From Microcoleus vaginatus HSN003 (lineage in GTDB: Bacteria; Cyanobacteriota; Cyanobacteriia; Cyanobacteriales; Microcoleaceae): a DNA stretch of 64,000 nucleotides. The notes beneath the pieces were generated by a model, which was given only the letters and a program-made list of their open reading frames with translations, had not been told where the DNA came from and did not search any database. Each line of letters begins with the position of its first letter. Position 1 is the stretch's first letter. The translations under genes were made by a program, and so were the position numbers. The stretch spans positions 4,340,001 through 4,404,000 of the forward strand of contig NZ_CP031705.1 in the NCBI RefSeq assembly GCF_022701255.1, given 5' to 3'. Below are positions 55,604 through 63,735 of the stretch, in pieces.

Positions 55604-55920
55604 TTCCTTGTTTGGATTTTTGTATATGAGTGCGATCGCCTTTTGAGATGACTCGGGCGATCGCCAGACATGATTTGATTTTGAATATTGCTTAACCTCA
55701 CTTCAAAATAACATCAATATTTTGTTGATCGTGAGGTTTGAGTAAAGGAGAGAATGGAGGGTTTGTTAGAGGGTTAAGGCGAGGCAGAGCCTCTGGGAAT
55801 GCGTTCCCAGGCAGAGCCTGGGAACGAGATCAACCCCGTTTTTGAGTTTCTGCGCGATCGCCCAAGCATCCTAGAAACCGGGTTTCTGCGATTATTCTGG
55901 CATCTTCACGCCGGATTTTG
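55604..55920. other. Intergenic region with REP-like copy and palindromes
   Basis: Holds a REP-like double hairpin (55779-55828, orientation as in the right RAYT cluster), one agaaaccgggtttct palindrome (55873-55887), and a related arm (55924-55938) that overlaps the end of the next gene. No gene is seen. Confidence 0.6.
55779..55828 (-). repeat. REP-like double hairpin near 55.8 kb
   Basis: gaggcagagcctc followed by cccaggcagagcctggg; same orientation as the units at 52395-52593, preceded by the linker ggagggtttgttagagggtt also seen there. Confidence 0.75.
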
Positions 55921-56925
55921 TTAAGAAACCGGGTTGCTGACTCGTGCGCGATCGTGAGCTTTGAGCAAACTCGCCGGATCGGGCCCAGCGGGGATAATGC
56001 AGCCGGGATTCAGCGGGAACAAATTGCCGTAATAATCGCGCTTCACAGCCTCCAAATCGCAAGTGCCTGCAACTCCCGGTAACTGGTACAAATCGCGCAG
56101 ATAAGCTCCCAAATGCTCGTAATCCTGAATGCGGCGCACATTGCATTTGAACAAGCTGTAATAAACAGCATCAAAACGGAATAGAGTAGTAAAAAGCCGC
56201 ACGTCTGCTAAAGTCACTCGATCGCCACAAAGGTAACGACTCCTCAAGAGCGATCGATCGATCTCGTCTAAAACAGCAAACAATTCACTGCAAGCCGAGT
56301 CATAAGCAGCTTGAGATTGCGCGAAACCGCAGCGATAAACGCCGTTATTCACCGATTGGTAAATCTTCTCATTCCACTCGTCAATTTGCGATCGCAAATC
56401 CAGAGGATAAAGATCCATTTGAGGATTGCTAGCAAACTCGTTAAACTCCGAGTTTAGCATCACAATAATTTCCGAACTCTCGTTATTGACGATCGTCTTT
56501 TTCGAGTCATCCCAGAGTACCGGCACCGTACACCGCCCCTGATAGCCCGGTAAAGCCAACTGGTAAAGTTCCGGCACCGTGTTGCAGCCAAAAGTCTCCG
56601 ACTCCATCACCCACATTCCCCCTTCAGAGGGATAGACAATCGACACCGATATCGCATCTTCAAGCCCTTTGAGCGCCCTCGTCACCAGAGTGCGGTGCGC
56701 CCAAGGGCATCCCGTACCCACAAAGAGGCGATACCGTCCCGCAGCGGGTTGGTAAGGGTTGTCTGGTGCAGTGCTGACAAAGTTGCGGAAACTGCTGGTG
56801 GGGCGAATGTATGCTCCGGTGCGATCGGGCGGCGCTAGTTTTGACATCATTAATTGCCACATTGATGTCCAGACAAATTTGCCTAGCTTGACTGTTACGG
56901 ATGAAGGAAGCGATTTGTTTTTCAC
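55921..56925 (-). CDS. Glutathionyl-hydroquinone reductase (GST family)
   Basis: A 334-residue member of the Xi class of glutathione S-transferases (YqjG/ECM4 type). The active-site motif is VGTGCPWAHRT, with the CPWA Cys used to remove glutathione from glutathionyl-hydroquinones. The thioredoxin-like N-terminal half and the helical C-terminal half (SLLRSRYLCGDRVTLADVRLFTTL) are typical. The length and the C-terminal DLYQLPGVAGTCDLEAVKRDYYG also fit. Cytosolic. No neighbouring genes share its direction closely. Confidence 0.92.
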   Translation of the reverse strand: MKNKSLPSSVTVKLGKFVWTSMWQLMMSKLAPPDRTGAYIRPTSSFRNFVSTAPDNPYQPAAGRYRLFVGTGCPWAHRTLVTRALKGLEDAISVSIVYPSEGGMWVMESETFGCNTVPELYQLALPGYQGRCTVPVLWDDSKKTIVNNESSEIIVMLNSEFNEFASNPQMDLYPLDLRSQIDEWNEKIYQSVNNGVYRCGFAQSQAAYDSACSELFAVLDEIDRSLLRSRYLCGDRVTLADVRLFTTLFRFDAVYYSLFKCNVRRIQDYEHLGAYLRDLYQLPGVAGTCDLEAVKRDYYGNLFPLNPGCIIPAGPDPASLLKAHDRARVSNPVS

Positions 56926-56992
56926 AATGCGATTAAAAGAGGTTTGCTAAACATAATCTGCTTATTTTAACTCACATTGCGAGGTTTATTCC

Positions 56993-57050
56993 CTCGTTCC
57001 GAGGAAGAGGCTGGGAACGCAGATGCTTTGGCTCGGCCTCGATTTTGGTT
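56993..57050. repeat. Diverged REP-like hairpin
   Basis: ctcgttccgaggaagaggctgggaacgca pattern close to the RAYT-linked repeats but with several changes; lies upstream of the toxin-antitoxin pair at 57097. Confidence 0.45.
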
Positions 57051-57096
57051 TTGAGTTATAATAATCTACTAAGTCCTTGGCGCTTAACTCAAATTT

Positions 57097-57321
57097 ATGG
57101 ATTTCACAGGCACTTTAAATCAGATCGTCGCCCTCAGCGTTCAAGATCGGATTCGTCTTGTACAAGCAATCTTAGACAGTATAGCGACAGAACAGGTTCA
57201 CCCAGACCTGACAGACTTTCAAAAGCAGGAAATCGATCGCCGAATTGATGATTCTGAAGCAAATCCTGATAATGTGCTGACTTGGGAAGAAGTTAAAGCT
57301 TCAGTCAAAGCACGAAAATAA
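57097..57321 (+). CDS. Addiction-module protein (RelE partner antitoxin)
   Basis: A 74-residue protein of the putative addiction-module component type: ALSVQDRIRLVQAILDSI at the N-terminus, then EIDRRIDDSEANPDNVLTWEEVKASVKARK, the acidic tail usual in such antitoxins. It stops 3 bp before the toxin gene. In related pairs the antitoxin-toxin complex represses its own promoter. The family is named but its mechanism here is inferred. Confidence 0.82.
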   Translation: MDFTGTLNQIVALSVQDRIRLVQAILDSIATEQVHPDLTDFQKQEIDRRIDDSEANPDNVLTWEEVKASVKARK

Positions 57322-57324
57322 ACT

Positions 57325-57588
57325 ATGAATTATGCGTTAGTATTCCGTCCAGAAGTTCGTGAAGAAGTGGATGAAGCATACACTTGGTATGAAAGTCAGC
57401 AACTAGGACTTGGTGACGAGTTTTTAGACTGTATTGACGAAATGCTCGATCGAATTTGCCAGATGCCGGAGTCATATCCAGTTGTCTATCGCGATGTTCG
57501 GCGATCCGTGGTGCGTCGCTTTCCCTATGCTGTGTATTATCGCATTGTATCAAGCCGAGTGATAGTGACCGCCATTTTTCTGGCGTAG
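57325..57588 (+). CDS. RelE/ParE-family toxin
   Basis: An 87-residue protein with the RelE/ParE fold: YALVFRPEVREEVDEAYTWYE, LGDEFLDCIDEMLDRI, QMPESYPVVYRDVRRSVVRRFPYAVYYRI. The basic Arg-rich C-terminal region is as expected for a ribosome- or gyrase-targeting toxin; the two activities cannot be told apart from sequence. It pairs with the antitoxin gene just upstream. Confidence 0.88.
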   Translation: MNYALVFRPEVREEVDEAYTWYESQQLGLGDEFLDCIDEMLDRICQMPESYPVVYRDVRRSVVRRFPYAVYYRIVSSRVIVTAIFLA

Positions 57589-57681
57589 CAGAGACTCAAC
57601 AGCATGGCAAACGCGAACCTAACCAGTTCCCTCGTTACCATGCTCTACCTTCCTCTGTTCCCTCATCTGGGAAGGACTTTT

Positions 57682-58584
57682 CTAGTCTCTGCCAGAGGCT
57701 ATTTCAGCATAAGCTCGATCGATCAATCGGCGAGCAACCGTCTGAATTCCCGTATGTTCGTAATAATTGGTAGTCATGTCTAAAAACGCCGCCACATAAT
57801 CCAATTTGTCATCGGCAACATCAAGGTATTGCTTGAGATGGCCTAAAACTATGGCGGGAGTTAAGCCGCGAGACTGTACTAAATTGTTCATCCAACCTTG
57901 CGCTGAGGCGAAACTTGCTGTCACAAATCCGAACTTTTGTGAATTATTTGCGCCGGGAATTAGGTTGCTGATATTTTGGAATGTTGAGTTTTGCTGCAAG
58001 GTTGAAGGATTCAATCCGCCTAGGGTATTTTGTGCTACTCTAATGAAGTCCGGGCCGAGGGGAATTAAACCGTCAACACACACTAATGCAGCCATCCGCA
58101 TCAGAGATTCGCCTCTGTAATGGGATAAATAATTACCAAAGCTTCCCACATTGTCAAGGGAAATATTGTTAAGTTTGCAGAAGGCAATTAGCTCGATCGC
58201 CACTTTGACGCACAAGTCGATCGTTTGAGTGGTGTCAGCTTTGGGAGTGAGGCGGTTGAGAAAGGAAAGAAAGCCGATGTTTTCGCCGATTTTACTGGCC
58301 ATAGCCGTTGCACCTAACGCACTGTCGGCGCTGTCGGCTAACTGGTAAAGCCTGACTACGCCTTGATACGGCTCGTTGGGGTTGGCGTAAAGCTCGATCG
58401 CGCGATCGCGAATTTTCCCAACTAATTTGCGCTTTGTTTCCCCTGTCACCGCTTGAATAGTATTATCAAAACCCGTTACATTGTTCCACTCGCCCGGAAC
58501 AACAAAATCGAGAGATTTTAACATCTTCACAGTGACGCCATCAGACGGCAAATTGTCAACCAATTCCACAATAGATTTGTTCAT
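57682..58584 (-). CDS. Hypothetical helical protein (300 aa)
   Basis: I do not recognise this family. The start at 58584 (MNKSIVELVDNLPSDGVTVK) has AGGAG about 7 bp upstream, so an extension to 58692 is unlikely. The protein is almost all helical with long hydrophobic faces (VGKIRDRAIELYANPNEPY, ADSADSALGATAMASKIG, IDLCVKVAIELIAFCKLNN) and no signal peptide. No catalytic motif is seen. Flanked by the toxin-antitoxin pair and a methyltransferase that is transcribed divergently. Confidence 0.7.
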   Translation of the reverse strand: MNKSIVELVDNLPSDGVTVKMLKSLDFVVPGEWNNVTGFDNTIQAVTGETKRKLVGKIRDRAIELYANPNEPYQGVVRLYQLADSADSALGATAMASKIGENIGFLSFLNRLTPKADTTQTIDLCVKVAIELIAFCKLNNISLDNVGSFGNYLSHYRGESLMRMAALVCVDGLIPLGPDFIRVAQNTLGGLNPSTLQQNSTFQNISNLIPGANNSQKFGFVTASFASAQGWMNNLVQSRGLTPAIVLGHLKQYLDVADDKLDYVAAFLDMTTNYYEHTGIQTVARRLIDRAYAEIASGRD

Positions 58585-58915
58585 CACAAACTCCTGAATA
58601 GCCAGATTTAAAGTGTTCTTCCAAATACTCCAACTTCGGAAAATCAGATTCCCGATTCCAGATGATTTCCCCAGAACTAAGTAGGTAAGCACAAATAAAT
58701 ATTAGACGACCCGCTCCATTTTTGCAATCCTCTGAGCTTTTGTCTCTTCTCTAACTCTGCGTTCTCTGCGGCCTCTGCGGTTCATTAAAAAAAGTCTTTT
58801 CCACAAAACATTTGCATTTCACTCGCCAGCACAAAGTTAAGTTTCATTATATTGACCGACTCAAAATCGCCTAAACGTGTTAAAATAAATGGCGCAAAAT
58901 AGCAAAAAATAAAAT

Positions 58916-59851
58916 ATGACTGTTGCAGTTAACAAAACTCCAGGATTAGCATCGCGCTTAGTAAATGGCGTACTCTCCATCAAGCCTTTGGCCAATCTAG
59001 CCAAGCACCAAGCGCGGGAAATGATGATAAAAAGAGCTGAAAAAATCGGAGTGCATTGGCGACAAGAATCCCAAGCACTTTTAGCTCGAAATTGGGATGC
59101 AGAATTGCTCAGCGTCCAAAATCCCGATCTTGTTTACCCGAAATATTATCTAACTTCATTCCACGCTTATGAAAAAGGTAATATGAGTTGGGAAGCTGCT
59201 ACAGAAGTTGAAGTGGCAGCCCGTACAGTTCACGCCGGAATTTGCCCGGAAGCGGGTGCCGAAGGCGATGCTAAACTCCGCGCCAGCTATCACGAAATTA
59301 TCAAATCTCAAATTGCTTCTTCACCGAAAGATATTGTCGATTTGGGATGCAGCGTGGGAATGAGTACCTTTGCTCTTGGGGATGTTTACCCGGAAGCGAA
59401 GATGACTGGGGTGGAGTTGTCGCCTTATTTTTTAGCAGTTGCTAAATACCGTTCTCAACAGCGAGAAGCTGAAGCTTTAAATCAAAAATCTCCGACTTGG
59501 GTTCACGCTGCTGCGGAATCTACGGGTTTGCCTGCGGCTGGTTTTGATTTAGTTTCTATTTGTTTAGTTTGTCACGAATTGCCGCAGAAAGCTACTAGAG
59601 AAATCTTCCGGGAAGCGAGGCGTTTGCTACGTGTTGGCGGACACTTGACAATTATGGATATGAATCCTCAGTCGGAAGTTTATGCCAAAATGCCTCCTTA
59701 TATTTTGACTTTGCTCAAGAGTACGGAGCCTTATTTGGATCAGTATTTTGGGTTAGATATTGAGCAAGCTTTAGTAGATTCGGGTTTTGCACAGCCGACA
59801 ATTACTTGCAATACAGTCCGACACCGCACTATTGTTGCTGAGGCAATATAG
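58916..59851 (+). CDS. Class I SAM-dependent methyltransferase
   Basis: A 311-residue protein with a Rossmann-type methyltransferase domain at about residues 130-290: motif I IVDLGCSVGMSTFALG, acidic motif II (TGVELSPYF), and motif IV-like FDLVSICLVCHELPQ. An N-terminal 125-residue region contains YYLTSFHAYEKGNMSWEAA. The substrate is unknown. The start follows a region of A-rich sequence; the frame is intact. A ggacacgg-type hairpin after the stop could terminate transcription. Confidence 0.88.
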   Translation: MTVAVNKTPGLASRLVNGVLSIKPLANLAKHQAREMMIKRAEKIGVHWRQESQALLARNWDAELLSVQNPDLVYPKYYLTSFHAYEKGNMSWEAATEVEVAARTVHAGICPEAGAEGDAKLRASYHEIIKSQIASSPKDIVDLGCSVGMSTFALGDVYPEAKMTGVELSPYFLAVAKYRSQQREAEALNQKSPTWVHAAAESTGLPAAGFDLVSICLVCHELPQKATREIFREARRLLRVGGHLTIMDMNPQSEVYAKMPPYILTLLKSTEPYLDQYFGLDIEQALVDSGFAQPTITCNTVRHRTIVAEAI

Positions 59852-60154
59852 CGCTTTTCAGTATAGTGAAGTAGAGATATCGGGTAGGACACGGCAGTGC
59901 CGTGTCTAAAGCTGTATTTATTTAATTCGATTGAAAACGGCTATAAATGGTAAAATTGCATAGATATTATTCCATCCTTGGGACGGTGCGTGAGTGTAAA
60001 TAATCTAATCTGTGGATTTTAAAATTTATGCGATCGCGCCCCCTACCGATAAATAATTCCCGTCCTACCGGATTGGATATTAGGCAGCCGTAGGAGCTAT
60101 TAACAGCGCCATTCGTTACACATTTTGATAGAACCCTAAAAGAAGGACATCTTC
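59852..60154. other. Intergenic region with a ggacacgg hairpin
   Basis: Contains a gacacggc/gccgtgtc hairpin (59888-59906), possibly terminating the methyltransferase transcript, and AT-rich sequence before a clear ribosome site (gaaggac) for the ATG at 60155. Nothing else recognised. Confidence 0.45.
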
Positions 60155-60478
60155 ATGAACCCGACAGCCCCCTCTCAAAACGTCATCGATTGTTTGCAGG
60201 TTATCTTGGATGCCACTGCATCGAAAAATTACGAGCTTTTTACTACAGTCGGTGATGCAGGCTACAAAGCGAGTATTACACAAAAAATGTTTGACGATGT
60301 TAGCGAGCAGCTTGCTTCACGCCTGCAAAAGGGATATTCAATTACTTATTTTGGTGAGATAAAACAAGGTAATTCTCCGATTTATTTGTGGAAGCTGAGT
60401 TTTGAAGATGGTGGAGATGAATTTGTGGCACACATGACTATGAATGGAGACCAAGTTGCTGGGATTTTCATCGAATAA
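60155..60478 (+). CDS. NTF2-like hypothetical protein
   Basis: A 107-residue protein. Its order of helices and strands (VIDCLQVILDATASKNYELF, DDVSEQLASRLQKGYSITYFG, SPIYLWKLSFEDGGDEFV) fits a small NTF2-like/DUF3887-type fold. Such proteins bind small molecules or peptides, but the role here is unknown. A good ribosome site precedes the ATG. The P450 gene on the opposite strand is convergent. Confidence 0.6.
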   Translation: MNPTAPSQNVIDCLQVILDATASKNYELFTTVGDAGYKASITQKMFDDVSEQLASRLQKGYSITYFGEIKQGNSPIYLWKLSFEDGGDEFVAHMTMNGDQVAGIFIE

Positions 60479-60511
60479 CATATCTTGCTTGACACGGCGT
60501 TTCACTCTCAT

Positions 60512-61864
60512 CTAACGCCGATCGCCTACAACCGTTAATCGGAATCGATCGGGCGGAACAAAGGTGATTCCCCGGCGCGCCGGACGAATTGGCCGATCGA
60601 TATTCGATACAAACTCACGCGAAGACAGCACCGTTGCTAAAACAAGTTTCATTTCAAACATCGATAACGCCATCCCGATGCAGCTTCGACTCCCGCCTCC
60701 AAACGGTAAAAATTCAGAGGCGGAAAACTTGCGCTCTAAAAAGCGATCGGGATTGAATTGAGCGGGATTTTCGTAGGTTTCAGGGCGACGGTGCGCCAAA
60801 TAGACACAGGGGATTAAAATCGTTCCCGGTTGATATGTATAGCCTTCGAGTTCGATCGTCCGTTTCACCTTGCGCGGCTGCGAAATTAAGGCAATTGGAT
60901 AAACCCGCAGCGCTTCCTTGCAGACTGCTGTTAAGTAGGGCGACTGCGAAAGCGCGATCGGATCGGGATTCTCGCCCAATTCATCCAATTCCTGCCGCAA
61001 TCTAGCGAGACATTCGGGAAACTGATGCAGCCAGTAAAACGCCCAAGTCAACGCCGATCCAGTCGTTTCATGTCCCAATAACAACAGCGTCATCAACTGA
61101 TCGCGCAATTCTCGATCGCCGATGGATTCGCCCGTGTCGTCGCGGGCCATCATCAACACCGACAGAATATCCGTGCGAGACGAATCGAGAGAATGCGATC
61201 GCCTCTCGGCAATTTCCGCATAAATCAGCGAGTCAATCTCCGCCATCTGCTGCAAAAACTGCCCCCACGGGCTCCAAGGGCCCAAATTTTGCTGCAACGG
61301 TTCAAAGAAAAATTGTATGGAGTAAAGCTCAGAGGTAATCGCCTCTAAAAGCTTGCTGAGCAATTGTTTCAGGCGTTCGTAGCGCTCTCCTGGCACTAAT
61401 CCAAACACGACTTGCAAGATTACTTGCAGCGAAATTTCTGACATTTCTTCGCGGACTGCGATCGCATCTGGGGCTTTCCAGTCGATCGTCTGCTTTTTCG
61501 TCAAATCAACAATCAAATGCCCTTGACTGTGCAACTGTTCCCGATGCAGCGCCGGCATTAATAGCTGTCGCTGTCGCAGATGTCGCGGCCCTTCATTCAT
61601 AATTAGGGATTCATTTCCCACCAGCGGGCGAAATACGTTGGTCACTTTGCCAAACTCAAAGGCATCGGCTAACGTCGTAAACACCGCCTGAATCGCTTCT
61701 GGACGGCCCAGAAACACCACGGGGGGCGAAGCGGGCCCCAACACGCGGGCGGTAAATGTATCGCCGTATTTGGCAGAGTAGCGATCGAAAAATGCGATCG
61801 GGTCAGCTACCAGCGAAAGCGTTTGGAACAGAGCAGGAGAACGAGATCCGGTAGGCAGCGTCAT
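60512..61864 (-). CDS. Cytochrome P450 (CYP110-like)
   Basis: A 450-residue P450 from the ATG at 61864 (MTLPTGSRSPALFQTLSLVA); a longer frame to 61969 is not supported by family length. The I-helix motif LLGHETTGSAL, ExxR motif KEALRVYP and haem-binding loop FGGGSRSCIGMAL with its Cys are all present. CYP110 enzymes occur in many cyanobacteria and can hydroxylate fatty acids and terpenoids. No ferredoxin or terpene synthase gene is adjacent, so the natural substrate is unknown. Confidence 0.92.
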   Translation of the reverse strand: MTLPTGSRSPALFQTLSLVADPIAFFDRYSAKYGDTFTARVLGPASPPVVFLGRPEAIQAVFTTLADAFEFGKVTNVFRPLVGNESLIMNEGPRHLRQRQLLMPALHREQLHSQGHLIVDLTKKQTIDWKAPDAIAVREEMSEISLQVILQVVFGLVPGERYERLKQLLSKLLEAITSELYSIQFFFEPLQQNLGPWSPWGQFLQQMAEIDSLIYAEIAERRSHSLDSSRTDILSVLMMARDDTGESIGDRELRDQLMTLLLLGHETTGSALTWAFYWLHQFPECLARLRQELDELGENPDPIALSQSPYLTAVCKEALRVYPIALISQPRKVKRTIELEGYTYQPGTILIPCVYLAHRRPETYENPAQFNPDRFLERKFSASEFLPFGGGSRSCIGMALSMFEMKLVLATVLSSREFVSNIDRPIRPARRGITFVPPDRFRLTVVGDRR

Positions 61865-62159
61865 TGCAAAACTGGCGATACACAATATTTCTAGTGTATT
61901 TTGACATACTCCGAAGTCCTCGATCGACCTTGCACCCTGAAATTTATCTGCGATCGATTGCGAAGGCAAGTAGCAAAAATAGTAATGCTATCGGGATCGA
62001 TCGCAGATTGTACGGCTAGCTTCCCAGCCTAAACTGCTAAAAGTTGTAGGTTTAGATGAAATGGATGGTAGCGCTCCTTTGGGCATTATGCTCACGAAAA
62101 TCAAAGGACTTTGGGATACAATTGTTGTAAAAGCTGGTAGCCAGTTGGCTAAATTTGTT
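61865..62159. other. Divergent intergenic region with a duplicated ada segment
   Basis: About 295 bp. At 62002-62032 a 31-bp sequence (cgcagattgtacggctagct and on) repeats, with one difference, a segment of the ada-like gene at 62629-62659. Nothing else recognised. Confidence 0.5.
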
Positions 62160-62384
62160 ATGACATTAACATCCCGTGTTGTTCATAGCGACCCCGATAT
62201 TCTGGGGGGAACCCCTGTTTTTGTGGGGACTCGTGTACCAATGAGAACCCTACTTGATTATCTTGAGGCTGGTGATTCATTAGAGGTATTTCTAGACCAT
62301 TTCCCTAGTGTCAGTCGGGAACAGACAATTGCAGCTCTTGAATTAGCCAAGGAAATGCTGACAGCCTATGCGAATCCTGCTTGA
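62160..62384 (+). CDS. DUF433 antitoxin-like protein
   Basis: A 74-residue protein from the ATG at 62160; the frame is open upstream to 62061 but that part has no family pattern. The DUF433 signature is clear: SDPDILGGTPVFVGTRVPM, then LLDYLEAGDSLEVFLDHFPSV and QTIAALELAKEM, a small winged-helix-like domain. It usually partners a DUF5615 PIN-like protein as a toxin-antitoxin-like pair; here only a stub of the partner remains downstream. Confidence 0.85.
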   Translation: MTLTSRVVHSDPDILGGTPVFVGTRVPMRTLLDYLEAGDSLEVFLDHFPSVSREQTIAALELAKEMLTAYANPA

Positions 62385-62481
62385 TGAATGTGCCCCACGA
62401 CCTTTAAAGCGTGAACTTGCTGATTACGAGATACGCACAGTTGTTGAGATGGGATGGTCAGGAAAAAAGAACCGTGATTGA
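62368..62481 (+). pseudogene. Truncated DUF5615 PIN-like protein
   Basis: Starts 17 bp before the end of the DUF433 gene and reads MRILLDECAPRPLKRELADY then EIRTVVEMGWSGKKNRD before a TGA. This is the typical first 37 residues of a DUF5615 (PIN-like) protein of about 110 residues; the rest of the nuclease-like domain is missing. Confidence 0.8.
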
Positions 62482-62551
62482 AGTCGGAGGTTCTTAAAAG
62501 TTCTCTAGGCGACGCAGCAAAACAACGCCCATGCACCCGATCGCACAGAGG

Positions 62552-63493
62552 TTATGTGTTGGGAGCACAGGTAGTCTGCTGCGGGTGATTGACACCGTTA
62601 GATCGCTCTATTTCTGCGAGTGTGGTTCCGCAGATTGTACGGCTAGCTTCCCAACCTAACATGACTGTTTTACGCTCTACTCCCCAGCAATAGCCACCGA
62701 GTTCTCCAGATTCTCGAATGACTCGGTGACATGGAATTAGATAGCCAATCGGATTGTTACCGATCGCATTTCCTACAGCTCTCGCAGCAGTTGGGCGAGC
62801 TACCAGTTGAGCTATAGTCTGATAGGTCGCGATCGCACCAAAGGGCAATTTCAAAAGTGCTCGCCAAACTTGAATCTGAAAGTTAGTGCCTTTTACCAAG
62901 AGCGTTAGTGGTTTTTGCTCGCTCAGAGTTTCTGAATTGAAAATCCGGTCACACAATGATTGAGTGGTTTGCTCATCACGAATGATTTCAGCGTTTTTCC
63001 AGGTCAATTGCAGTCTTTTTTCGGCGGTTTGTTCGTCTGTTGTCTCTAAGAAATAAAGATTACAAATACCACGAACCGTTGTCGCGATTAGAGATGTGCC
63101 AAAGGGGGTATCATGAATGCCATAGCGAATTTGTAAACCTGCTCCGCCTGCTTTGAACTCCCCTGGTGACATTGCTTCCAAGTTCACAAATAAATCGTGT
63201 AATCGTCCGGGACTCGATAGTCTCACGTCCAATGTTAGGTCGAGAAGGCTTTTAGTGTGAGTGATTTTTGACTTGGCATATTCAACTGTCAGATATTGCA
63301 AAAACCGCTTGGGGCTAATGCCGGCCCATTGAGTAAATAGCCGTTGAAAATGATATTCACTCAGTCCGATGTGTTGGGCCACAGTTGCCAGATTGGGCTG
63401 GTTTAGGTGGTGTTGTCGCATAAAGGCGATCGCCCGAGCAATCCGGTGATAATCTTCGCTAGCATAGACACTCGCATTCTGCATCGAAATCAT
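62552..63493 (-). CDS. ada: Ada-like regulator with O6-methylguanine-DNA methyltransferase domain
   Basis: A 313-residue protein. Residues about 10-105 are an AraC-type HTH domain (IARAIAFMRQHHLNQPNLATV, LSEYHFQRLFTQWAGISPKRFL). Residues about 125-300 are the methyltransferase domain with the active-site Cys in GYLIPCHRVIRESGELGGY, which repairs O6-methylguanine. The N-terminal Cys domain that in E. coli Ada senses phosphotriesters is absent, so it may repair alkylated DNA and regulate its own gene only in response to the C-terminal site. A start at 63484 (MQNAS) is also possible. The 3' coding part includes a 31-bp sequence duplicated at 62002-62032. Confidence 0.9.
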   Translation of the reverse strand: MISMQNASVYASEDYHRIARAIAFMRQHHLNQPNLATVAQHIGLSEYHFQRLFTQWAGISPKRFLQYLTVEYAKSKITHTKSLLDLTLDVRLSSPGRLHDLFVNLEAMSPGEFKAGGAGLQIRYGIHDTPFGTSLIATTVRGICNLYFLETTDEQTAEKRLQLTWKNAEIIRDEQTTQSLCDRIFNSETLSEQKPLTLLVKGTNFQIQVWRALLKLPFGAIATYQTIAQLVARPTAARAVGNAIGNNPIGYLIPCHRVIRESGELGGYCWGVERKTVMLGWEASRTICGTTLAEIERSNGVNHPQQTTCAPNT

Positions 63494-63735
63494 CTAGTCT
63501 AAATCAAGGGAATTTTGATGTTTCCTTACTTTAGCCATAGAGTCGGCTCAAAGCCACCCGTTTCTTGCGGTGAATGCAGTCAGTCGATTTTAGATTTTAG
63601 ATTGAAGAAAGCCACCTAACTGCTAAACCCCGGGGCTTGCGATGAGGATTCAAAGCTTTTTTCTCGATCCACGGATGCCTCGGGCGACTTGTAACCAAAT
63701 TTATTTCGGTTAGTCAATTAACCGAACTTTCGCTC

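Noticed and set aside
61865..61969. N-terminal extension of the P450
   Set aside because: It adds 35 residues without P450 pattern; the ATG at 61864 gives the usual family length.
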